A stretch of DNA of 64,000 bases, taken from the NCBI RefSeq assembly GCF_001649575.2, contig NC_051452.1:13283757-13347756 (forward strand), read 5' to 3'. This document shows, piece after piece, positions 12,901 to 23,345 of the stretch. The DNA is from Kryptolebias marmoratus (lineage: Eukaryota; Chordata; Actinopteri; Cyprinodontiformes; Rivulidae). Numbering within the stretch: the stretch's first letter is position 1; each line of letters starts with the position of its first letter. The position numbers were made by a program, and so were the translations under genes. Under the pieces are notes generated by a model. It had not been told where the DNA came from. It made no database searches and saw nothing but the letters and a program-made list of their open reading frames with translations.

Positions 12901-15900
12901 CTAGAACGTGTTTATGCCGCAAAACACAAGGACTGGTTTGTGTCTAGGAATCCTTTCAGTTATTTCAGGCAGTTGTGGCAAATAACATTTCCGAATCACT
13001 GAAACGCTGTTTTTGAAGCATTTGCTGCATTTCTACACACAGACAGATGTATATTAATAAAACAAGCTACACAAAGAAAGAAAATAGAACAGCTTTTATG
13101 AACATCTGTATTCAAGGGTACGAAAACAGAATTGTGTTCAGCTCCCAAAGTGCTCGACACAATGACACAGTGGTGTCCAATCCTGGTCCTCAAGGGGCCA
13201 CCATCCTGCAGGTCTGAGACATTTCTCTGCTTCAGCACACCTGAACTGAACGAATGAGGGATTAAAAGGGTTCTGAAGAACTTGAGGACATCCTGAAGAG
13301 GCATTTCCACCATCGGATCCAGCCTGTGGAGCAGGGAACGGCCTAAAACACACAACATGGTCTCTATGGAGGACCAGGATTGGACACCGCTGCAGACAAA
13401 AAAGATAACCAGGTGTAAAAACAGAGTACTTTTTAAAAATCAGCAACCATTCATGCCTGTAAATACTTAATTACCAAGTAGGAAAATGAAGATGCAGCAG
13501 CAGCTGCTACAACCAGCTCATTACAAACAACAGTTTAGTTTTTAGGGTTTTTCTTTTGTAAGCAACAATGTCTTTCTGTTAATTTTAAGTGCACAAATTT
13601 CTAATTGTTCCAATTTCTAAAGATGAACACCAATCAGAGAAACCCATGCTGGTGGATAGAGGTGGGTCCAACAACACTGTGCATGTTCCACTTCAAGAAA
13701 AAACAACAAAAAATGTGACCAATACATCTGCATTCGTGCTAAACTGAGACTTTGTGCCATTTCTGGATCTGTCATTTTCACTTTATTGGGATTTTTGAAT
13801 GGATACTATGGAGCCATTGAAAAAGAGGAAACTCTCTCCAGTCTGGGAGCATTTTGATCTGATTACACCAAATCAGAAAAATGTTTTAAGGTGTTTTTGA
13901 AGCAGGATGAACGCCTTTGTTTGAAGTGCAGTTGTACCTTTCCAACAACATATCAAAAACACAGCATCCTTTGGAGTACAGAAAGAATCAGAAACACGCT
14001 CATCTCCACCTCTATAAACTTGCAGTGACATTTTCATACATTTCCTCCTCTTCTGTATCGTTTGAAGGAGTTTCCTCCAAAGCAGGAAATCTGGTCTAAA
14101 AGAGACACCTTGGACCCAACATGCTGCAAAAACCTCTGTTCCTCAATGAAAACATCTAAACCCTGCCTCGTCCCTTCAACAAGCTCACATTTTTACTTCT
14201 TTGCAAAAAGATTTTTGTAAATTCTGCATTTGGCTTACCCTATAACTCAGTCATATTATTTTGGTTATGCTTAATATTAATTGGAATAAATAGGACTTCT
14301 CTTTCACTGAGTAGTACTTTATCTGCCCAACCTAAACAGGTTGGCTGGGATGATTTTTGTTTTTAAGTCCAGCAGATGTCACCATTAAGTGACTCTCGGT
14401 GTCAACACATTCAGGGGAACGTGCCTCATCCTCCATGAAGCGTCATCTTCATCACTGCTGGTCGACATCTAGCCAGGTGGGTGGGAGTCTCGCTTCATTT
14501 CAAGCGGGGTATCAGCCAAAACATCAGCCAAATGTCCCGCTCAGAGCCAGCAGCTAAACCACGGGATCCCAATGTGATGAATAAAGTCAGGGAATCACAG
14601 GCTCTGTGTTAAACAGTAGGTGATTTCTGGTATGTTTTTGGTTTATGTTGCACATTTATACTTTCAGCTGTTGAACGAAAGCATAAACTTAGGTCGGGTG
14701 ATGGGTTGTCCCTGATTTAAGGAGTCACCTCATGCCACCGGCAAATGCTGTGCTCCCCATTAAAGAGTTGGCTGATCATCACTTCTGCCCGGGTCGTCAG
14801 CCGGCTCACTCTAAAGGAGCGCGCCCACACTCTGAAATCACCACAGGAAACTTTGCCCCGCTCTGGTTGCTGCCAACTGGCAGAACACGCTGTCCAATCA
14901 GAAGGTAGAGGGTTTTTTCACCTTTAGCTCCACGACAGGACCTAAAAGTGAAAGTGAACTGAAAAAGTCCAACTTTGACTGCTTGGTTAGAGTAAGATGA
15001 TCCTTCCTGAGACGCTGAAGTGAAGTTCACCTCTTCCTCCTCCTCCAGCGTTTTCTGTGCTTTCTGGACCAGTGATGGGAGCGCCGTCTTGCTGGATGAC
15101 CTGCAGTGGAGTTCAGGGCCCCCAAAAAATTAAATAACAAGAAGAAGAAAAAAAAAAAAAACCTTCTGCCCTCAGGATCACATGTTTGAGACTTCTGTGT
15201 TCAGTTTGACGTATGAAATCGTCTAAATGTAGGATCCAAATTTCAGAGTCACGCAGTGTGAGAACACGGAGTTCTACAGGAACTTTCACAGCACAATAAA
15301 GTTTCATTTACATAACTTGTTAATGTTCATTTATAAGATGAATATCTTAATGACTCTAATCTGAGCCCACATGACAACTTCAGCTGGATTTGAAGAGATA
15401 AGGGACTCAATTTTATACTTCAATAGGTACGCTTCTTTCAACAAACATTTTGTTTGACAGATATTTTGTGATTTAATCCTTTTATAACCCTGGGTCTTAT
15501 TTTAGCTCCAGTCTCACTGTCTGACAGCCCTACCCAGTCAAATGTGCTGGCAAAACAAGTCACAATGACATTTCTTTAATTCTAATTCATTATTATTTTC
15601 AAATTCTTCATCTCAAGAGCTTTAAAATTAATCGTACTTTGTCAAATTTGGCGATTTATCTTCTGGCAACATCCTAGTTTTGTTTATGAGAGCACTGGTT
15701 TGAAAGCTCAATTTTTATTGGTCTGAATTGACATCATCAGGATTTACAGCCCTATATTTAAAGGGGGATCCTCGAGCTTCACAAACATTATACGAAGGGA
15801 TTTCCCTGAACTACGACAGCCTGCGGAGAAAAAAGGTCAATTTTAAAAAGGAAATTAAAAGGAATATTTCTGAAGATATACCTGTTAAAAAACTTTGATT

Positions 15901-16988
15901 TCAAGGTAGATTAGAAAGATTAACTATTTTAGTTTCTGAGCTCATTGGATGGATCTCAATTATGGCAAAAAAAAAAAAGTCAATATTATATTATATTTAT
16001 TTATTATTTCATAATTATATTATAGTTTGGAACCACTGTGGTTCCCCAAATCAGGATTCTGGACCCCACAAAAAAAATATTTTTTATAAGCTAGTAAGCT
16101 GAAATTTGGATAATGGAATAATTAGGAAAATTTATTAATGATGTACAATTACAAAAATAAAAAATACCCAGATTTTTGTTCATCGTCTTACGTTTTCACT
16201 TCGGATTTGAGAGATTTCAGCCAAATTTAGTTTGTAGTTTGACCAAAGACAGCCCAATAAACTGATAGTTAATGTTTTAAAGTACCTTTAAACCAAATAT
16301 CAGCTGATCTGGCCCGTCAGGCGACGCTTTACTAATCTCAGGAACACTTATTTAAAACTTTATTTAATAATGAAGCAGAAACAAAATGAATCTGACTGAA
16401 AAAATGTTAATAAATATTACCTAATGAATATTTAATCTACACAAACAGCTAAAAGAATTGAAGAGATGATGCCAATTTCCATAACCAACTTTGACGTTTC
16501 ACATAGTCCAGGGTTAATTCAATTTAGTCCAGACTTTTGGATTTATTCGTTTTGAAATAAACTTTGTGAAAGGTTCATTGAGTTTCTGCAGCAGGGTGAA
16601 CAAACAAGTAAACATAGTTCCAGTTTTCCTTCAGTTTACACGGCGTGTTAAACGTGGTTCCCCCGTATCAACATGAGCTTCCTAATTTAAAACACCTGCT
16701 GAAGTCGCCTCGTGCTTCGGACAAAGTTCTCCTCTAAAAGTCGTGTTTAACGAACCCAGACGCTTTTGGACGAGCAGCACCTCTGTTCGGGGACTCTTTC
16801 CCCTTCATATCCAGTCTAAAGGCGAATTTAAGCCCGGGGGAAGCGGATAGACCCGCTTCCTCCCCGGCTCGGACCCATTTTTAAACTCCCCGCGGCTAAG
16901 CTAGCAGGACCTACCAGAAGAAGATCTTCGAGACCAGGTTCGCCGTCGCCGCCGGGTTCGTCTTGGCATCTTTGCTGACTTTTTCCAT
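659..16988 (-). CDS. abcc4: ATP-binding cassette subfamily C member 4 (MRP4), 5' part only
   Basis: Plasma-membrane ABC exporter of cyclic nucleotides, prostanoids, urate and drug conjugates. Eight coding exons read on the minus strand: 16915-16988, 12656-12766, 10804-10924, 8970-9194, 8790-8879, 4875-5038, 1791-1916, 659-908. All joins are GT-AG and in phase, giving 387 residues of a protein that is about 1,320 long in the family. The peptide aligns with human MRP4 without gaps over long stretches: [20 protein letters not shown] (25-45), [20 protein letters not shown] in TMD1, [20 protein letters not shown] (about 186-205), and [11 protein letters not shown] near 284-294. It ends at VSIRRIQ, just before NBD1. 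Both ATP-binding domains and TMD2 lie beyond the left edge, so this is a window truncation and not a pseudogene. Introns are full of transposons. I am very sure of the gene; exon 1 is slightly less certain because MRP4 N-termini vary. Confidence 0.96.
1791..1916 (-). CDS. abcc4: abcc4 coding exon 7
   Basis: 126 bp. Peptide [11 protein letters not shown] then [30 protein letters not shown], donor AAG|GTAAAC. The IKMYAWE motif is diagnostic for ABCC proteins. Confidence 0.97.
2303..2857. mobile_element. hAT-type non-autonomous transposon (MITE), 555 bp
   Basis: Ends are inverted repeats: CACGTGTCAAACTCAAGGCC on the left and the complement of CAGGGGGGTCAAACCC on the right. It is flanked by a perfect 8-bp duplication CTGTAACA (2295-2302 and 2858-2865), the hAT hallmark. 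It lies in abcc4 intron 7 and has no transposase ORF. Confidence 0.85.
3836..4200 (+). mobile_element. Decayed LINE reverse-transcriptase fragment
   Basis: The plus strand at about 3858-3900 translates to [20 protein letters not shown], containing the F/YADD active-site motif of non-LTR reverse transcriptases. It is followed by the usual EEV-QQL continuation, then a stop and frame breaks. Downstream sequence to about 4190 ([19 protein letters not shown]) fits the 3' coding end. Family not assigned; an L2-like clade is a guess. In abcc4 intron 6. Confidence 0.6.
4875..5038 (-). CDS. abcc4: abcc4 coding exon 6
   Basis: 164 bp. Peptide [15 protein letters not shown] ... [19 protein letters not shown] ... 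[10 protein letters not shown], donor CAG|GTAAAA. TMD1 helices 3 and 4. Confidence 0.96.
5990..6240. repeat. Interspersed fish repeat (ATGGCTGCCACAGCC type)
   Basis: Non-coding sequence of the type 'AAGAACCAGTGGACAGATTTAAATGAAAC... AAGATGGCTGCCACAGCC'. Related segments recur at 8485-8590, about 50440-50640 and 60490-60640, so it is a dispersed family. Confidence 0.45.
6525..6870 (+). mobile_element. tRNA-derived SINE with perfect 12-bp target duplication
   Basis: 346 bp. The head resembles an RNA polymerase III A box (GGCGCAGTGGTTAGAGC, 6535-6551) with a degraded B box, followed by the conserved fish body (TACTCCGGTTTCCTCCCACA) and a GGATGGAT tail. The same 12 bases ATTTATTAAGTG flank both sides (6513-6524 and 6871-6882), direct evidence of retroposition. 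In abcc4 intron 5. Confidence 0.85.
7195..8473 (-). mobile_element. Tc1/mariner-like transposon with broken transposase
   Basis: Terminal inverted repeats TACTGCCGGGCCCAAAA (left) and, from the right, CACTGCCTGGCCAAAAAC, each with an outer TA. The minus-strand ORF 7350-7838 is the catalytic half of a Tc1-type transposase: [17 protein letters not shown] and SPDLNPIEN are all visible, with 37 residues between the second Asp and the Glu. The N-terminal half is frameshifted and interrupted by a SINE (8108-8404). In abcc4 intron 5. Confidence 0.88.
8108..8404 (+). mobile_element. tRNA-derived SINE nested in the Tc1-like element
   Basis: Contains a polymerase III B box (GGTTCGAGCCC near 8138), the common fish SINE core GTGTCCTTGGGCAAGACAC, and a 3' part AAGCGCTTTGGGGTCCTTGG with an AGTGC-containing tail. 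It splits the Tc1-like sequence; a short AATA flanks both sides (8104-8107, 8405-8408). Confidence 0.75.
8790..8879 (-). CDS. abcc4: abcc4 coding exon 5
   Basis: 90 bp, phase 0-0. Peptide ALCLSSSA then [22 protein letters not shown]. This is the intracellular loop [10 protein letters not shown], a signature of ABCC transporters. Intron 4 is only 90 bp. Confidence 0.97.
8970..9194 (-). CDS. abcc4: abcc4 coding exon 4
   Basis: 225 bp, phase 0-0. Peptide [29 protein letters not shown], then [20 protein letters not shown] and CHMIYRK. Two TMD1 helices and the coupling-helix approach; strong match to human MRP4. Confidence 0.96.
10804..10924 (-). CDS. abcc4: abcc4 coding exon 3
   Basis: Acceptor CAG|GTAC, peptide [13 protein letters not shown] ... 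[16 protein letters not shown], donor GAG|GTCAGA. It carries the start of the first membrane helix of TMD1. Confidence 0.95.
11899..11919. repeat. (CA)n microsatellite
   Basis: About ten CA units in abcc4 intron 2. Confidence 0.95.
12656..12766 (-). CDS. abcc4: abcc4 coding exon 2
   Basis: Acceptor CAG|GTGGCTG, peptide [20 protein letters not shown] followed by [16 protein letters not shown], donor AG|GTACAG. This is the conserved cytosolic segment before TMD1. Confidence 0.95.
13168..13392. mobile_element. hAT-like MITE, 225 bp
   Basis: Near-perfect terminal inverted repeats: CAGTGGTGTCCAATCCTGGT on the left and, read from the right, CAGCGGTGTCCAATCCTGGT. CAG...CTG ends fit hAT elements. 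A diverged relative is at 34822-35016. In abcc4 intron 1. Confidence 0.8.
15600..15960 (+). repeat. Unnamed four-copy repeat, copy A
   Basis: Shares an ordered series of blocks with 20285-20690, 28845-29205 and 52575-52935: GCGATTTATC, AGTTTTGTTTATGAGAGC, TTTTTATTGGTCTG, and then TACGAAGGGATTTCCC (that last block only with copy C). No ORF and no obvious terminal inverted repeat. In abcc4 intron 1. Confidence 0.7.
16915..16988 (-). CDS. abcc4: abcc4 coding exon 1
   Basis: Starts at the ATG at 16988-16986 (MEKVSKDAK...) and ends SKIFF plus two bases of the next Trp codon, at donor TG|GTAGG. Human MRP4 has the same RVFFW|W junction. The length before the junction (24 codons) matches the family. 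Confidence 0.85.
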
Positions 16989-16989
16989 G

Positions 16990-18495
16990 GCAGCCGGACC
17001 TCACGCAGAGACGAGCCCCCCTCTTTTAGAAAATAAAAAAAAAACAACCTCCTGCTCCAGGCTAAGTGGTGTAACTTTGTGAGCCACGCATGTTACAGGA
17101 GAGTCGGCTCCTGCAACGTGCGTTACGTAATTCCTTAAAACTCGAGCTAGCAGTAACGGTTAGAGAAAAAAAAAAATAAAAACAAAGCCCCGCCCCGCTT
17201 AAAGCTGATTGGCTAATAAAACACCCCCGCCACGTTATTGGCTGAGAGTCGACTGTGCCTTCACGCGATTGGCTTACAATATTAGTGCGTAGATAATGCT
17301 CTAGATTCAGCATTAACTAATTCGTGATACATTTAGCAGGATTTGTTTAGCTAAACTAGAATAAAATTACTTATAGAAAGACAAGTACGCATTTATAGTA
17401 ACTAGAATATATCTAAACTATCTTATGTTTGTAACAATACCTTTAAAAAAATTCAAGTATTTTTAAAGTAAAACTTGAGCCATTAGGAAACTTTTATTAT
17501 TATTACTTCAGACAAATGTTACAGTTTTACAGCTGTTCCAAACTTACAACATTTTAGTAATGTCCAAGTTCATTTCCGATATATCATTTGCTTATTACTC
17601 AGCGTAATTTCCAGTTCCTTAATTTCTGTTTGACACACACAGTTCTTGAAGTGCTGGTTATGCCTTAATCTCAGTTATGAGAACAGACTAAAACAAGATT
17701 GAGTTTCGTTTCTGGTACAAGAGATTCACGTGATTTCTCCCCAGCTTCCCCGGTGATGGAGTTGCCCTTTGTTTGCTTGCTTTCTGGTCCTTTCCACAAA
17801 GTCGGTCTGTCCACACAAAAAGGATATCCTATAAATAAACAAACGCATGATAGACGACCCCCACTGATTCTCTACAGGTGTTTCCTGTAGTGCCGTAAGA
17901 GCAGAGAGACGACAAAACATCTCTATTCTCTTCTCCCAGCATGACATCCCCTTTGCTCTACTATTACTATTAAAGTTTTGAAGAAGCCCCACCAGGCGTA
18001 ACTAAGGTGAGCCATTATCCCGTCTTATGAGAACGGGGCACTGTGGTTGGGGCTCCATGACTCACGTTTTCCTCCTGTTTATGTTTAGCCGGCGCTGACT
18101 GGGAGAGAAACCAAAAGGAGAAAGGTCAGGGGGAGATTATTTTGAAGCAGCTCGCTGAAGGGATCCCAGCAACCTTCGTCGGAGCAGGAGCAACATTCCT
18201 TGGCTGCGATTCCTTATAAAGTAATTAGGCATGACATTAACAGCACTGGTGAAACGATTATCACAGATTATCTCATGACAACGGTACCAAGAAGTGGGAG
18301 GGCCGCAGGTGAACATTCCCTCTTTGAAGTGCCTGGTCTGGAGCAATAGGAACAATGAAGGAGAGCATCAAGGTCTGCTGAGGTGTTAAAACCAGAAGTT
18401 GTCAAACCGAACACCCCTCAAAAAGAATCATGTTATTCTTTACTTTGTTGCGTACAGGATTAGTCAGGTGGTTATAATGTTATGGCTGACTGATA
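16990..18495. other. Intergenic: abcc4 upstream flank, no gene recognised
   Basis: The first 300 bases hold the putative abcc4 promoter. The remainder is AT-rich with short meaningless ORFs; I see no exon, RNA gene or clear repeat in it. Confidence 0.5.
17188..17272 (-). promoter_or_regulatory. abcc4: Putative abcc4 promoter: GC box plus three inverted CCAAT boxes
   Basis: Upstream of the abcc4 ATG the plus strand shows ATTGG at 17208-17212, 17237-17241 and 17268-17272, each in a (T/G)ATTGGCT context, i.e. CCAAT in the gene's orientation. Spacing is 29 and 31 bp. A GC box (CCCCGCCCCGC) is at 17188-17198. Multiple CCAAT boxes about 30 bp apart are a known NF-Y promoter arrangement. No TATA box is evident. 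The transcription start is not determined. Confidence 0.55.
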
Positions 18496-18499
18496 TATA

Positions 18500-19390
18500 C
18501 AGTCATGGGGGAAAAGACAACACACCCTCTCAGTTTTAAGGTTTTATGTGCCAGGACAAAATAAAAATGATCTGGTCTTTTCTAAACTTATCGAAATCCA
18601 ACCTCAAGTGTCCCCAAACAATCAGACTCCACTGTGTCATTATTTATTAAACAAAAATGAGGGCCGAACATTAAAGCTGCACATGAAAAGCTAAGTCCGC
18701 CTCGTGATTCAGAAGCTTATAAAACCACCTTTAGCACCAGCAACTTTCAACAATAGTTTTCTGTAGGACTTTATCTTTTTTTTTATATATAGTTGTAGAG
18801 GAATTTTGGCCCACTCTTCTTTCCGTCGTTGCTTCAGTTCATTAAGGTTTGCAGACGTTAGTTTCTGCTCAGCTCTCTGAAGGTCCCACCACAGTGTTTC
18901 AGTCAGGTTGAGGTTCTGGACTTTGACAGAACCATTGCACCACCTTGATTCTTTTTTTTTTTAGCCATTCTGTTGTAGATTAGCCGCTGTGTTTGGGATC
19001 ATTGTTCTGTTGTTGTTCTGTCAGACAGATGGCATCACATTTGACTCTAGAGTCAGTTGTTCTACAAAGTAGTTCATGGTCGACTCAATCACTGCAAGGA
19101 GCACAAACCATCAGTCCTCCACCACCGTGCTTCACAGTTGGTATGAGGCATTTTCCTGATATGCTGTTTGATTATCACCAAACATCTCTACTTTGGTCTC
19201 ACCTGTCCAAAGAACATTGTTCTAGAAGTGGCCAAAAAATTGCTCTTGCATTTTTTGACACTTCTCTGAGCATTACAGTCTGACCTCTGGGTGAATTTAC
19301 TGTGATGTCCACTCCTGGTAAAGATCAAACCCTTTTTTTATTATGTCCTGATGTGTAAAACCTCAGCATTAGTCTTTTCCCCATGACTCT
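18500..19390 (-). mobile_element. Tc1-like transposon remnant
   Basis: Inverted ends CAGTCATGGGGGAAAAGAC (18500) and GTCTTTTCCCCATGACT (about 19372-19388). The interior is the complement of a decayed Tc1-type transposase (TTTTGGCCCACTCTTC and GGTTGAGGTTCTGGACTTTG blocks typical of fish copies). No intact ORF. Confidence 0.7.
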
Positions 19391-20284
19391 AACCTCAAGT
19401 TCTTAGGTCTTATTCAGTGAAAAGAAATGCTGAGTTTTGCGTCATTTAATTAAAGTTTATTGAATCTACGCTGCATAACCTCTTGTCTTTTGTCCATGTT
19501 CTGTGAGTCTGCGGCGCAGCGTCATCTCAGCTCAACCAGGCAATATGAAAAGGGGCTTTACATGGAAATCATTAATAGGAGGTTAAAATGTACACAAGTC
19601 AAAGCAACGCAGCTCGGACAAAACAAACACTTATCTGCCGTGTTGATAGGAATGATTGGCTTTTCTAAAAATAGACCCCAGTGTATGCGTTGGATACACA
19701 ATAAAACAATAACAGTAGAAGAGGAAACATTACTAATATGACCAGTGGAAATGAGAAACAGAATTTAATTGCCAAAAGTATTAAAGTGTAGACAGATAAG
19801 GACAACAAACCTGACAAGTCAAGATGTGCCACTGTGTATATAAAAATATTTCACAAAAGGCAGTTATATTTTGGGTTGAAACAAATCTGGTAACTTGATT
19901 AAACTGACTATTACAATGATGGACTCCAGGAATGAAAGAGTTGTTGTTTCTTATGTTCAAACCGGGAGTGATTTGCTGTAATGGCTCATTTCCTGACAAC
20001 AGAAGTACTGGACGACAGCAGACAGCCATGCTGTTCTTGTCTTGTTTGATGGGTCGATCCACAATTGGGACAATGATTAAACCTCATTACTGAGGTTCTT
20101 CACAATATTATTGGCATCTCCAAGTGTTTGCTGGGCTCTTCTTTTAGATTGCTAGAAATGATTTGTGTCCCGTGCTGCAAAATGAGCCATAATGAGCACA
20201 GGCTGCAGTGTAATAATTTACAATATCGATTTTTGCCATAGTTGAGATTTGCATAAAAACAAGTCAATAAAGACACCCTCCAGC
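19391..20284. other. Intergenic, nothing recognised
   Basis: Low-complexity AT-rich DNA with only short random ORFs; no splice-supported exon or known repeat identified. Confidence 0.4.
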
Positions 20285-20690
20285 AATCCTGGTAACTAAA
20301 ATAGCAAAAATTCTTCCTTATCTACCTTTGAATCTAAAGTTTTACAACAGGTATGTCTTCAGAAATAATCCTTTGTCTTACAACTTTTATAATTTCCTCT
20401 GAAATTGACCATTTTTCTCTGCCAGCTACTGTAGCAGCAGAAAATCCATTCACACAATGTTTGGCATCATTTTAAAGCTCTAGGATTCCCCTTTTTAAAC
20501 ATAGAGCTAGAATTCCTGATAAAATCACTCCAGATCAATAAAAATCAAGATTTTAAATTGGCACTCTTTTTTTAAAACTAGCTAGTTGCCAGGTGATAAA
20601 TCGTAAAATTTTAACAAACTACGTATCATTTTGAAGCTTTTGAAATGGACAATTTGAAAATAATTCAGTACTGAAAAATTCTTTGTTGCA
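20285..20690 (-). repeat. Unnamed four-copy repeat, copy B (reverse)
   Basis: Complement of the blocks in copies A and C; closest to copy D (AACTAAAATAG, AACAGGTATGTCTTCAG, CCAGATCAATAAAAATC, GTTGCCAGGTGATAAATCG). The middle of this copy has an extra insertion relative to D. Confidence 0.7.
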
Positions 20691-20779
20691 ACTCAATTTG
20701 CAATCCCACGTCACATGTATCCACAAAGTTTTAAAGGTTTTCCTAACTGATCAGTGCAAAAACATTTCATTATATTAAA

Positions 20780-21676
20780 ATTTTCAGGTCGCAAGAAGCG
20801 ATTCGGTGCAGAACAGAGTCAAACAGCTGTTGTATCCCCTCCTGTGGTAAGATAGCTCGTAGATGTTCAGCACATCGGCACGGGGCAGAGTTGATGCCAG
20901 ATCTGATCCCACACTTCTTAGATTAGGTACAGATCTTTGGACCTGGCTTGCCAGGAGACATGACACAGACAGTTCATGGGCAGGTGGGAGTCATATTACT
21001 GAAACACTGGCCCAGGGTGCTGTCTCAGGAGGGGTAAGACATGCAAATGTCATTGAGGTAGTGCTGTGCTGTCAGGGTCTTTCAGAATCACTACCAGAAG
21101 TGACTGGAAGCTATTTCTTTTGGCTCCCCACACCATGATGCCAGGAGTAACACCAATGTTTCTTCATAACATCGCCAAGATTTATCCTCTCCCCATTGGT
21201 ACCACTATTCACAAACACACAACGGCCATCCATAGTAATGCAGAACCAACATTTATTGCTGAACCATTCCATTGGCACCATTCCAAATGCAGCCATCAGT
21301 ACTTTGGTTTTAAAGGTAGCTGAAGCAGAAAATGGTGAATCCAGTGTTGGGAAGGGTCCAGTACTCGCGTCCGCTTGGCTGACACAGACGTCATGGAGTT
21401 CTAATGCTTGTCGCACAATACAACAGCCCTCCCTTGGTGAGGTCTGTCTTCAGCGACCACAACCTTCACGTTATTAGGTCACTGTGACATCTGTATGCCC
21501 CACATGCTGGGCAGTTTCACTATACGACCCTCTGGCTTCAAACCAGCAACGCAATTCCTATCCACCTCAGTCAAGCGCTAGTTATATCATCTAATACATC
21601 CACGGGACATCCTTAGTGTTTGGTAACCTTCACTCACTGGTTTGATTGTCGGATGCTCCAGAACTGCTGTCCATTC
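20780..21676 (-). mobile_element. Degenerate Tc1/Tc3-type transposase remnant
   Basis: The minus strand around 21111-21416 reads ...FSNKCWFCITMDGRCVFVNS GTNGERI..., which follows the WSDESRFCL-x-x-DGR-V-x-R-GER pattern of Tc3-like transposases but has lost the catalytic Asp (SNK in place of SDE). Flanking sequence is consistent with the remainder in broken frames. Ends not located. Confidence 0.5.
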
Positions 21677-21677
21677 T

Positions 21678-21970
21678 ACAGGTGCTGGTCATAAAATTAG
21701 AATATCATGAAAAAGTAGATTGATTTCAGTAATTCCATTTAAAAAGTGAAACTTGTATATTATATTCATACATTACATACAAACTCATATATTTCAAATG
21801 TTTATTTCGTTTAATTTTAATGATTACAAATGACAACAAATGAAAATCTCCACTAAAAAGTTCAAGACAGGTTTTGTAGCATGCTCTGAATTTGCTGAAG
21901 ATCTTGAGAGTAGCATTTTTGTTCATGAGAAAATAAAGGGAAAGAAAATCAATAGAAATCTCAAACATGC
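21678..21970. mobile_element. Terminal part of a second DNA transposon
   Basis: Begins ACAGGTGCTGGTCATAAAAT TAGAATATCATGAAAAAG, which I recognise as a common fish DNA-transposon end with the following subterminal TATATTTCAAATGTTTATTT block. The other end was not found. Confidence 0.5.
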
Positions 21971-23210
21971 TTTCTATCTTTGCAAGGTTACATGTTGGGT
22001 GCCTATAGGACTAATTTAATAAACAGGCATTACAACTTAGCAATGTTCCAAACCAGCAAAAATTGAGCTCATCAGATAATGCTCATTGGAAGAGATAACA
22101 ACCTGCACCAGCTGCTTCATTTTAAAATAGATGCTAGGATTAGGAAAGACAACTTCTGAGATATCCTGGCAACGGCAGCCATGGAGAAGTAACGCTAAGG
22201 GCTCAACTAACAAGAGGTTTAACTCTCAGCACACATCGGGTGTCATTTAGTAAAACACCTGGGCTTGAAGATTTCCTGGACGGCTGCTCTTGATAAGGTT
22301 GTTTCTGTTCCCATTTTCTGAGCTTAGACACCGTCCAAGGAATGATCATAAACGGGGTCAACTACAGTTCAACGTGGAGTATCTGAAAGGCTGCAATTAA
22401 ATGCTCTGGAAGACAAACCCTCTTCTTCTAAAAACAAAGATCAGGCCTAATCCTTGCTCCAAAGTCCTCTGAGGTAAAACAGGTTTTTCAGGACAGGATT
22501 GTTAAGGGACTCTACCAGCAGAAATGCTTTGTCACTCCAGGAGGAGGGTTTGTGTTTGGACATCGACCAACATTTTTTTACTCCGGCTCGTAAATTTCTC
22601 ACCGCTCTTAGCTTTTTAATCTCCTGTTGCGTGTCTTCTCACTCCTCTCCACCTTTTCTACTAATCCCTGTTCAAAGTTCAAAACAAATGTTAAAATGCA
22701 ACCTGCTGCTCGTGACAGGAGAAGATTAGAAGACCGAAGAAACAGCCATGTGGGGTCACAACTGTCAGCACCTTTAGAAGCAGGGCCTTCGAGGACCACT
22801 CTTGCAGATATCCACTCATTAATCCTGCAGCAAGTTCTGTGAGATTCTTTAAAGGTTTTGCAACTGCTGCACTTGTGAAGCCTGGTTATGTATTTGGGAA
22901 AATGTTTAGCTGAGGAAAACTACAAGGTGGTCCACTGTAGACTTAAAGCACCGCATCTTGCTGCAGAACCATCCACTTCCTCCCAAATGTTGCAGCGTTT
23001 GTTGCCCCTTACCAGTAAAATGTCCTTTGTGCTAACACCTTTGAAGCGTGACTGAAGCTCTGTTAGTGTGGACTGGTGATTTGGGGAAGAGCTCCGCCTA
23101 CTGTCAGTGGCGTGGACTGCACACAGGTAAACCCAAAACGTGGATTTTTGTACGGCGAGTTAATAGGAGTATATTTTCTCACAGTGGTATATAGAAATAG
23201 ACAGCAGGTC
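21971..23210. other. Intergenic, decayed repeat-like DNA, no gene
   Basis: No exon-like conservation. Several ORFs of 60-76 codons overlap on both strands without any recognisable motif. Confidence 0.4.
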
Positions 23211-23211
23211 A

Positions 23212-23345
23212 AGTGAAATTTATTTATATAGCACTTTTCAGCAACAAGGCAGTTCAAAGTGCTTTACATCATAAAAACACAACAATAAAAAGTCATAAAA
23301 ATAACATCATAAAAACACAAAGATAAAAACTCATAACAATAACAT
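23212..23345 (-). repeat. LINE/SINE 3'-tail repeat (AAGTGCTTTACAT type)
   Basis: Sequence AAATTTATTTATATAGCACT TTTCAGCAACAAGGCAGTTC AAAGTGCTTTACATCAT followed by an A-rich tail with TAAAAA units; a very common fish retroposon end, read in reverse. Confidence 0.6.

Noticed and set aside
14745..15030. Overlapping small ORFs in abcc4 intron 1
   Set aside because: No homology seen and both strands are equally open; chance ORFs.
15030..15099. 70-bp segment in abcc4 intron 1 with CAG acceptor and GAG|GTGAAC donor, reading [16 protein letters not shown] on the minus strand
   Set aside because: Length is not a multiple of three and would break the proven exon 1 to exon 2 join; no match in MRP4.
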